Program-made: the position numbers and the translations under genes | In this document: positions 8,551 to 14,519 of the stretch, piece after piece | Layout: each line of letters starts with the position of its first letter | Position numbering within the stretch: position 1 is the first letter of the stretch | From: Dyadobacter jiangsuensis | GTDB lineage: Bacteria > Bacteroidota > Bacteroidia > Cytophagales > Spirosomataceae | DNA: 64,000 nucleotides | Direction: 5' to 3' | Assembly: GCF_003014695.1 (NCBI RefSeq) | Contig: NZ_PYAS01000016.1 | Coordinates: 124,001 to 188,000 of the forward strand | The notes under the pieces: model-generated | Told to the model about the DNA's origin: nothing | Database searches by the model: none | What the model saw: the letters and a program-made list of their open reading frames with translations, nothing else

Positions 8551-9918
8551 TTAGTTTGAGAATAAGTAGCTCGCCCGGGCCCGTTCCAATTCTGCGGCGC
8601 GGGTCTGGACATTCAAATAGGAAATGCTTTGCTGGAGTTGGTCGTTGATCAGCCGGTTCTGCGCGTCGAGCAGTTCGATGTATAGCAACTGGCCTTCGCG
8701 GTAAAGTTTCTGCTGATCCTGGTAATATTGTTGTGATAATGCAGTCTGGCTTTTCGTAGCCCGATATGTCAGCACGGCCGATTGAAAGGTATTGGCCGCT
8801 GTTTTGTTTTGAAGTTGAAGCTGTTGTTCTACCTGACTGATCTGCTCCCCGGTAGCTTTCTGCTCCAATTCAGCCTGCTTCACCTTGTATTGCGTACGGT
8901 TGTTGGCAAACACGCGCCAGTCGAGCGTCACGCCGAAGAGATAATAGCGGGTATCGCGGTTGAAATTCACAAAATCACCCTGCGAACCGAGGTCTATGAA
9001 TGTCGAGAGCTTCGGTAATGCGCCTGCCCGGGCCAATTGGCCGGATAATGCATTGATTTTCGAAAGCGTTTCCAGTTTTGCCAGCTCCTCTCTCCTACCC
9101 GCTGCCGCCGTATCCGCCAGTATTTCCGATTCGCTCGGTGCGCCTATTTCCAGGATGGTCTCCAATGGGCTATTCAGCAAAAAATTGAAATAGGCCTTCG
9201 CATTCACCGACTGGTTCCGCGCGTCTACCAGCCTTGCTTCCAGGCCAATTACCTCATTTTCAGAGCGCGTCACCACCGTTCGGATCGCCTTGTCGTTCTT
9301 CACCAGTGCCTGGTTGAAGCGAAGGTTATCCCTTGACAGCGCCACAGCGCTTTCCAGGATCCGCACCGCCTCGTCGGCTTGCTGGCAGGCATAGTAAGCC
9401 AGCTTGATTTCCTTCACTAACTCTCTTCTATAAACGTCCACCTCCGCCTGCTGTAAATGAATCTGCTCCTTGCGGATCTTCGTATTATAGGTGATTTCAG
9501 CATTATAAAGCGGCAGGGACGTACGGAATTTCGCATCGTAGTAGTTCCTCGGGTTGAAGGTCTGGCTCACATTCTCCACCTTCGGGAATGCGGACGAGTT
9601 GGTGAGTTCGTTGAGTGAATTGTATACCGGGTTCAGCAAATCGCCGATCGGGATGCTAATCTTCCGTCCGCCGCGCGAGTCGAGGTAGGAAGTACTGAAA
9701 TTAACCTCGGGGTAAAAGAACGTCCTGGCCTCTTTCAGCGCGAACAGGTTACGTTCGAGGATAAAGCGCTGTTGTTTAAGCCCCTGGTTGTTCCGCAGGC
9801 CCTGATCGATATAACCTTGCAAGTGCGCGTCCTGCCCTCGAACAGGTGCGAAAAGGCTCAGCAAAGGCACAAGAAGGTACTGCCAATGCCGCGGCATGGG
9901 TTTCAATAATCGCATCAT
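8551..9918 (-). CDS. TolC-family outer-membrane efflux channel
   Basis: 455 aa with an N-terminal signal peptide (LLVPLLSLFAPVRGQ). It has two OEP-type halves rich in long amphipathic helices and ends with the typical YLNVQTRAAELERARASYLF segment. It provides the outer-membrane exit duct for the adaptor and pump downstream. First structural gene after the TetR regulator; the palindrome at 9939-9957 lies 20 to 40 bp upstream of its start. Confidence 0.93.
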   Translation of the reverse strand: MMRLLKPMPRHWQYLLVPLLSLFAPVRGQDAHLQGYIDQGLRNNQGLKQQRFILERNLFALKEARTFFYPEVNFSTSYLDSRGGRKISIPIGDLLNPVYNSLNELTNSSAFPKVENVSQTFNPRNYYDAKFRTSLPLYNAEITYNTKIRKEQIHLQQAEVDVYRRELVKEIKLAYYACQQADEAVRILESAVALSRDNLRFNQALVKNDKAIRTVVTRSENEVIGLEARLVDARNQSVNAKAYFNFLLNSPLETILEIGAPSESEILADTAAAGRREELAKLETLSKINALSGQLARAGALPKLSTFIDLGSQGDFVNFNRDTRYYLFGVTLDWRVFANNRTQYKVKQAELEQKATGEQISQVEQQLQLQNKTAANTFQSAVLTYRATKSQTALSQQYYQDQQKLYREGQLLYIELLDAQNRLINDQLQQSISYLNVQTRAAELERARASYLFSN

Positions 9919-9928
9919 TTTTAAGTAA

Positions 9929-9957
9929 TGTTTAGTTTATAAACAGTGTTTAGTGAA
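9929..9957. promoter_or_regulatory. Candidate TetR operator upstream of the TolC gene
   Basis: Contains the palindrome TAAACA-G-TGTTTA (9940-9952). The 20-bp core TAAACAGTGTTTAGTGAATG differs at only two positions from the site in front of the TetR gene. A second TGTTTAG half-site lies 18 bp away (9929-9935). Confidence 0.75.
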
Positions 9958-9969
9958 TGGCAAAATTTT

Positions 9970-10584
9970 TTACGTTTTCAGATTGGCCATAAAAAGATCG
10001 AGTGAGCTGTACAAAACTTCGCGCGTTGCGTCATCTTCCATCATGAGAATACACATGCGCTCGCGTACGTAGAGCGATACCAATCCGTGCACGAAAGACC
10101 ACACCATAATTGCCGTTACGTGTAACTCCGCAGGCCGGATCTTCTTTTGTTCAAGACATTCGGAAAGGGTTGTCAGCAAATAACCGAACGCACATTCCCC
10201 TGCCTTCCATTTTTCCTCGTTCTTGATCTGCTCCATCGGCGCACGCATGATAAACATCAGATCATAGTAATCGGGGTTTTCCAGACCGAATTTGATGTAC
10301 GTTCTGCCGATCGCCCCCAGCCTTTCAAACGGGTCGGCGATCCCGTCGTGCTGGCGTAAATGCTTGTCCAGGATATCAAACGCATTCTCATGGATCACAT
10401 AAAAAATCTCGTCTTTGTCCTTGAAATACAGGTAGATAGTAGCCGGACTATATTCAATATCATCGGCAATGCTGCGAATCGACGTCTTATCGTAGCCTTG
10501 CTTCAAAAACAGCTGAGTCGCCGACTCGATGATCAGGTTCCTCATTTCCTGCTTTTCCCGCTCTTTTCTTTCCTTAATCGCCAT
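9970..10584 (-). CDS. TetR/AcrR-family repressor of the efflux operon
   Basis: 204 aa. N-terminal HTH at about 18-65 (ATQLFLKQGYDKTSIRSIADDIEYSPATIYLYFKDKDEIF) and a C-terminal ligand-binding helical domain. It is first in a minus-strand series regulator-TolC-adaptor-pump with 51 bp to the next gene. Near-identical palindromes occur upstream of its own start and between it and the TolC gene, so autoregulation plus control of the pump is the natural reading. The ligand is unknown. Confidence 0.93.
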   Translation of the reverse strand: MAIKERKEREKQEMRNLIIESATQLFLKQGYDKTSIRSIADDIEYSPATIYLYFKDKDEIFYVIHENAFDILDKHLRQHDGIADPFERLGAIGRTYIKFGLENPDYYDLMFIMRAPMEQIKNEEKWKAGECAFGYLLTTLSECLEQKKIRPAELHVTAIMVWSFVHGLVSLYVRERMCILMMEDDATREVLYSSLDLFMANLKT

Positions 10585-10610
10585 GCTTTTGTAATTACGA
10601 TGTGAATATA

Positions 10611-10643
10611 ATAAACACTGTTTAGTAAATGCAAATTGTTTAG
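10611..10643. promoter_or_regulatory. Candidate TetR operator upstream of the tetR-like gene
   Basis: Palindrome TAAACA-C-TGTTTA at 10613-10625, followed by TAAATG as in the other copy. A second TGTTTAG half-site follows exactly 18 bp downstream (10637-10643), the same half-site spacing as at 9929/9947. It is 29 bp upstream of the regulator start. Confidence 0.75.
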
Positions 10644-10704
10644 CAAAATAAGGTAGGAATGGCGAAAATCTACCTGTGAGCGGGAGAAGAATATGCGGCC
10701 GAGC

Positions 10705-11658
10705 CTATTTGCGCTTGAAACGGTCGTCGGTAAGGGCTTCCAGGAAGGTTACAATGTCGTCGACCTCGTTGTCGGAGAGGTTCAACGCGCTGCTGAGCGA
10801 CAGGTCGCGATTGATGGGGTTGCGCACAAATTTGTCGGGGGTATTGTAGTACTGGACCACCTCGCGTAGTGTTTTAAACATCGCATTGTGCATGTAGGGG
10901 GCCGTAACGGCCACATTTCGCAGGCCCGGCACTTTGAAAAGGCCGATATGCGAGCTGTCCTTCGTGATTTTGAACCGGCCGGGGTCATTCAGTTCCCTGC
11001 CATTGAAAAGGCCGATACTTTTAAACCGGTCGGCTGTGAAATCCTCGCCGGAATGGCAGGTGGCGCAATTCGCTTTGCCTATGAACAGCATTCTGCCCCG
11101 CACGGCGGCGGCGGACATTGCATTCACGTCCCCGTCCAGGTAACGGTCATAAGGCGTATCGGTGGTTTCGAGCGTGCGCTCGAAGGCCGCAATGGCCGCG
11201 GGCAGGTTTTTAGAATTAACCTCGGCTTTAAATACCTTTTGAAAGGCTGCCCGGTAGAAATCATTCTTTTTGAGGCGCTCAACAGCCTGGTCCACCGGCA
11301 GGTCCATTTCGTCATGCGCCGAAAGCGGTCCAAGCGCCTGTTCTTCGAGCGAAGCCGCCCGCCCGTCCCAGAAGAAATCGGTACGGCCGGAAAGGTTCGT
11401 CAGCGCCGGACTGTTGCGCGTCAGCCGCGTGCCCTTGTCGCCGATACTGAACGCCGCCGTATCCGCGAATGCAAACTGCGGAATGTGGCATGAAGCACAA
11501 CTGATCGCCCGCCCGCGCGAAAGGATCGGGTCCGAAAACAGCTTCTCTCCCAGTTCTTCCTTCGTATTGAGCTCCACGGACGCCTCGTTGGATTGCAGCG
11601 ACACCAATGCCAGCGAACCGCAGCAAAGCACGGCTGCCAGCCATTTTGTAATATCCAT
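10705..11658 (-). CDS. Di-haem cytochrome c peroxidase (MauG/CcpA family)
   Basis: 317 aa from MDITKW; this start is chosen because a signal peptide (AAVLCCGSLALVSLQ) follows at once and it clears the upstream gene. Two CxxCH haem sites are visible: CASCH at about 54-58 and NCATCH about 140 residues later. The linker carries the family motifs FFWDGRAASLEEQALGP and NTPDKFVRNP. It reduces peroxides in the periplasm with electrons from cytochrome c, or acts as a MauG-like oxidase. It lies 19 bp behind the DsbD-N-like gene, so the two are probably co-transcribed. Confidence 0.93.
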   Translation of the reverse strand: MDITKWLAAVLCCGSLALVSLQSNEASVELNTKEELGEKLFSDPILSRGRAISCASCHIPQFAFADTAAFSIGDKGTRLTRNSPALTNLSGRTDFFWDGRAASLEEQALGPLSAHDEMDLPVDQAVERLKKNDFYRAAFQKVFKAEVNSKNLPAAIAAFERTLETTDTPYDRYLDGDVNAMSAAAVRGRMLFIGKANCATCHSGEDFTADRFKSIGLFNGRELNDPGRFKITKDSSHIGLFKVPGLRNVAVTAPYMHNAMFKTLREVVQYYNTPDKFVRNPINRDLSLSSALNLSDNEVDDIVTFLEALTDDRFKRK

Positions 11659-11677
11659 TTGAAATGTTGAATTTAAA

Positions 11678-12133
11678 TCAATGCACTTCGAACGACTCCT
11701 TGAAAGGCACACAGAGCCCGTCCTCATTGGAGCATAAAAGCCCCTTGATCGTCCCTGAAATCCTACCGCCGGATTTCGCGATTTTAATCGTCTGCCGGAA
11801 CTCGGCCTTGTCGGTGAAATAGGTGTATGCCTTGTCCCAGGTCGGGTCCACCGCTTTGAGGGGCTTTACGGCCTTTACCTCGCCAACCAGCTGGTAGGCA
11901 TTGTTGGGGTTGAATGCAAATTCGGTGGGAAGCGGCCCGATATCGCCTTTGAAATCGGATGAATAGAGCTTCCAGTTTTTATTAATATCCGCGAAAAATA
12001 CCACTTCCACTTGCTCGCCGGGTTGGGCACCCGCTTTCGAAAGGCTCACTTTCCAGCGCGAAATGTCTTTCAAATCCTGGCTAAAAGCGCTGCCTGCACA
12101 GCACAGCACGAGCATTATTACTCTGTAAATCAT
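11678..12133 (-). CDS. DsbD N-terminal-domain-like secreted protein
   Basis: 151 aa from MIYRVIMLVLCCAGSAFSQ, a clear signal peptide; the longer frame to 12184 adds no signal-like sequence. The rest resembles the immunoglobulin-like N-terminal domain of thiol:disulfide interchange protein DsbD (RWKVSLSKAGAQPGEQVEVVF, WKLYSSDF, and a C-terminal CSNEDGLCVPF with two Cys). The membrane and thioredoxin domains of full DsbD are absent. The two Cys suggest a periplasmic thiol-transfer role. It is followed by the peroxidase gene. Confidence 0.8.
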   Translation of the reverse strand: MIYRVIMLVLCCAGSAFSQDLKDISRWKVSLSKAGAQPGEQVEVVFFADINKNWKLYSSDFKGDIGPLPTEFAFNPNNAYQLVGEVKAVKPLKAVDPTWDKAYTYFTDKAEFRQTIKIAKSGGRISGTIKGLLCSNEDGLCVPFKESFEVH

Positions 12134-12525
12134 TGGAATACTGTTTTGAAATGAAATGTTAAACAACTGCAAAGCACGTCGCACCGTTTTCCGGCTTCGC
12201 CTTGCAGTTGTTTCAAATCACCACGTACCTAGTTTGTTGAACTCACGATTTAGTCCAAGTATTGTTGTTGCATTATGTCACCCTGAGCGCAGTCGAAGGG
12301 CATGTACGGTGTCCGCGGAATCCGTTGCATTGTTGTTACATGCCTGATGGCATTTCATCTAACGGCCGACGTGCGACTTTGCTACCAAGATTACATCGCT
12401 AACGCGACTTGACGCCTCACAGATCAGTGCCGTCAGGCACGTGACATTGGTAGAAACATGGCCCCAAGCGATATTTCAGAATCCCGTAGGGATGTAACTA
12501 CAACGACGTACGCGTCACTAATCCC
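12134..12525. repeat. Gene-free interval filled with short palindromic repeats
   Basis: 392 bp without a convincing ORF. It contains TGTCACCCTGAGCGCAGTCG (12276-12295, running on into AAGGG), which resembles one arm of the inverted repeat at 59020-59084, and three short hairpins: ATGCC-tgat-GGCAT (12340-12353), GTGCC-gtca-GGCAC (12427-12440, identical 14-mer at 49045-49058) and ATCCC-gta-GGGAT (12481-12493). This is the look of dispersed extragenic palindromic repeats. No protein signal was seen. Confidence 0.65.
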
Positions 12526-13839
12526 TCATTTCGAACTCTTGGTTGCACCTGCCGAAGCGGAACTGATGCCCGACGGCACCGGCTCGGAGATGAGCTCGTT
12601 AAGGTCTTTGTTCCATTTCGCTACGTAATCCTGAAAGTATTGGCCCGTAATCTCGCCGGTGTAACCCGTGTGGATCTGGCGTACTTCGCCTTTCCGGTCG
12701 ATGAGGATCGTGGTCGGGAAGGCCATCATGCGGTTGAGCGCAGGCAGTTTGTCGGAAGCTACTTTCTTATCCGCAATACCCCCGAAAAGGATGTCGTACT
12801 CGATGCCATATTTCTTTTTCAGCGTGCCAAGCGTGTATTTGGCATATTCGAGGTCGTCTTTTTGCTCGAAACCGATGGCGATCGCTTCCACACCACGGTC
12901 TTTGTTGGCACGGTACCAAGGGGCGAGGAACGACGTTTGGTCGGTACAGTTAGGGCACCACGTGCCGATGATCTCCACGATCACCACCTTACCCTTGTAT
13001 TTGTCGTCGCTGAGCGAAACCTGTTTGCCATCGAGGTCGGGCAAGGTGAAATCGAGTTTTTTGTAGCCTTCTTTCAGGTATGTCAGCTGATATGGATCGG
13101 GCAATTCCGCCTTGTCATTTTTGCTGCCTTCAAATTTGGTATTATCATAAATTCCCGAGCTGATCACGCCGGTAATGCTGCCGTCCTCGTTGATTTTGCC
13201 CTTGTACACACGCGGGTTCGGGCCGGAGAAGTGCGAGAGGACAAATTCATCGCCTTGCACCACGCCTTCGAGTTCGCGGCTATCCCCTACCGTCGACATG
13301 ACCACGCCGGTGAGCTTGTTGCCCTCCTGTTTCAGAAGCGCCACGTTATCAGGCATTTTGGCTTTACTAAATACCTGCAAATCCCATTTACCCGAAAGGT
13401 TATGCTTGGTAGGCTGCTCTTTACCTTTCTCGACGAAACGGTAATTTTTGCCGTATTCGGCAGAGAATGGCAGCGCATTGCCCCGGAAGCCCGGCACGAG
13501 GCTGCGGTATTCACCGGTGATCTTTCCGTCGGTTTCCACTCTCGCCACTAGCGCGGCGTCGTAGGTATTCATTTTTACAAAAATAGAATCCCCGCCGAGC
13601 TTCGTCACCTTGAAATCGTCGCGGCGTGTGCCGTTGAGCAAAGTCAGGGTCGGATGGTCCTTGTCTTTGGCATTGTATTCAAAATTGAAAGGAATGTGCG
13701 TTTCGCTGATCACAAATTCGCCGCGCCATACGCCTTGCTTGGGTGCCTTGGCGTCCGGACCGTCGCCTGCAAATGCTGCGCTACCGAACAATGTGGCTCC
13801 TGCCAATGCCACGGCTTTCATCTGGTTGTTGATTTTCAT
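12526..13839 (-). CDS. Secreted TlpA-like thioredoxin-fold oxidoreductase
   Basis: 437 aa. Signal peptide (VALAGATLFGSAAFAGD), a beta-rich N-terminal region of about 240 residues (GVWRGEFVISETHIPFNF, then a second copy-like NLSGKWDLQVF), and a C-terminal AhpC/TSA-Redoxin domain. The active site is GTWCPNCTDQ (CPNC) and the cis-Pro region is MMAFPTTILIDRKGEVRQIHTGY. It is likely a periplasmic disulfide reductase. The gene lies on the strand served by palindrome A at 14030-14054 and its -7 element, giving a leader of about 160 nt. Confidence 0.9.
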   Translation of the reverse strand: MKINNQMKAVALAGATLFGSAAFAGDGPDAKAPKQGVWRGEFVISETHIPFNFEYNAKDKDHPTLTLLNGTRRDDFKVTKLGGDSIFVKMNTYDAALVARVETDGKITGEYRSLVPGFRGNALPFSAEYGKNYRFVEKGKEQPTKHNLSGKWDLQVFSKAKMPDNVALLKQEGNKLTGVVMSTVGDSRELEGVVQGDEFVLSHFSGPNPRVYKGKINEDGSITGVISSGIYDNTKFEGSKNDKAELPDPYQLTYLKEGYKKLDFTLPDLDGKQVSLSDDKYKGKVVIVEIIGTWCPNCTDQTSFLAPWYRANKDRGVEAIAIGFEQKDDLEYAKYTLGTLKKKYGIEYDILFGGIADKKVASDKLPALNRMMAFPTTILIDRKGEVRQIHTGYTGEITGQYFQDYVAKWNKDLNELISEPVPSGISSASAGATKSSK

Positions 13840-14006
13840 ACAACTGGAAATTTTTAGGTTTTTGAAAAATGAAAATGCATGTAGTCTTCCTGGCTGCGCG
13901 CCTCAGCGTCAGGGAAGTACTCTTTTCGATCCAGGGCATTTTGCAGGATTGGCCAGGATCATCGGCGGGTCGGTGGTGGTTTGTGACAGGCCGTTGAATC
14001 ATGTTG

Positions 14007-14054
14007 CAAATATAAAACGGCGATTTTTAATTATCTACAATTTTCGTAGACTAA
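14007..14054 (-). promoter_or_regulatory. Palindrome box A plus -7 element for the TlpA-like gene
   Basis: On the minus strand TTAGTCTAC (14054-14046), N7, GTAGATAA, then TATATTTG (14014-14007), a perfect TAnnTTTG -7 element for Bacteroidota. The box has the same half-sites and the same N7 spacer as those at 14371 and 19356. It may act on this promoter or on the opposite strand. Confidence 0.7.
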
Positions 14055-14156
14055 GTAGAATAAATTCGTTTTTCATACCACCAAACTCCTACGCATATAC
14101 ATATAATGCGGAATCGGCATCCTGTGGCAATGTGCCCGATTTGTATTTTTTAAATT

Positions 14157-14188
14157 TTGGCAAACCGGAATGCGTGCCGTTACCTTTG
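14157..14188 (+). promoter_or_regulatory. Bacteroidota-type promoter for the Cys-rich leader ORF
   Basis: TTG at 14157-14159, a 21-nt spacer and TACCTTTG at 14181-14188 match the TTG / TAnnTTTG consensus. Transcription would start near 14195, about 60 nt before the short ORF at 14259. Confidence 0.55.
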
Positions 14189-14258
14189 TGGCGTCTTGGC
14201 GTTACTGCACCCAACCACCTGCCGGCCACTGTATTTCGGAAACCATAAATTTAAAACC

Positions 14259-14348
14259 ATGTTAAAATCAATCCATTGCAAGCATTGCGTGCTGAAAAGC
14301 ACTTGTACACGCCATCGTTGTTGTCCGGCGGATGTCTGGCGTAGTTAA
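14259..14348 (+). CDS. 29-aa Cys-rich putative leader peptide
   Basis: Reads MLKSIHCKHCVLKSTC then TRHRCCPADVWRS, with five Cys in 29 residues, two of them adjacent. A stem GTGCT-GAAA-AGCAC lies within the ORF. Just after the stop codon, T8 follows a GGCG..CGCC hairpin. The high Cys density and position in a long 5' leader suggest cysteine-responsive attenuation, as known for Cys-rich leader peptides in Actinobacteria. This is inference; translation is unproven. Confidence 0.45.
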   Translation: MLKSIHCKHCVLKSTCTRHRCCPADVWRS

Positions 14349-14358
14349 TCGCCTTTTT
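14328..14358 (+). terminator. Possible attenuator terminator after the Cys-rich ORF
   Basis: GGCG-g-AT at about 14328 pairs with ATCGCC ending at 14353, leaving a loop of about 14 nt; the nearer GGCG at about 14337 is an alternative partner. Eight T residues follow. The stem is short, so it is only a candidate intrinsic terminator; its position at the end of a Cys-rich ORF makes it notable. Confidence 0.35.
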
Positions 14359-14370
14359 TTTAAAATTATT

Positions 14371-14409
14371 TTAGTCTATAAAATCCGTAGATTAAATATA
14401 ATAAACTTG
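14371..14409 (+). promoter_or_regulatory. Palindrome box B plus -7-like element for the TonB receptor gene
   Basis: TTAGTCTAT, N7, GTAGATTAA (14371-14395), then TAAACTTG at 14402-14409, one mismatch from TAnnTTTG. The distance from box start to the -7 start is 31 bp, versus 32 bp at the sulfatase gene. Confidence 0.68.
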
Positions 14410-14486
14410 ATCCGGCGGTGTGCAGAATGGCTACCGACGGGACTGCAGGCTCTCCGTCCAGCCATTTCTGCCATCGCCGGATCAGG
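14406..14486 (+). promoter_or_regulatory. Large hairpin in the TonB receptor leader
   Basis: CTTGATCCGGCG (14406-14417) pairs with CGCCGGATCAGG (14475-14486). Pairing continues inward with single-base bulges through GCAGAA/TTCTGC, TGGCT/AGCCA and GACGG/CCGTC to a 13-nt loop. The arms total about 30 bp. There is no T-run, so it is not an intrinsic terminator; it ends 33 nt before the start codon and may control translation or stability. No known riboswitch class is recognised. Confidence 0.65.
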
Positions 14487-14519
14487 TTCTTCAACGGCTT
14501 CAATATCCTATGAATACTT

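Noticed and set aside
13883..13915. Possible TPP or SAM riboswitch in the TlpA-like leader
   Set aside because: A CTTCCTG..CAGGGAAG stem is present, but the conserved core motifs of those riboswitch classes are not.
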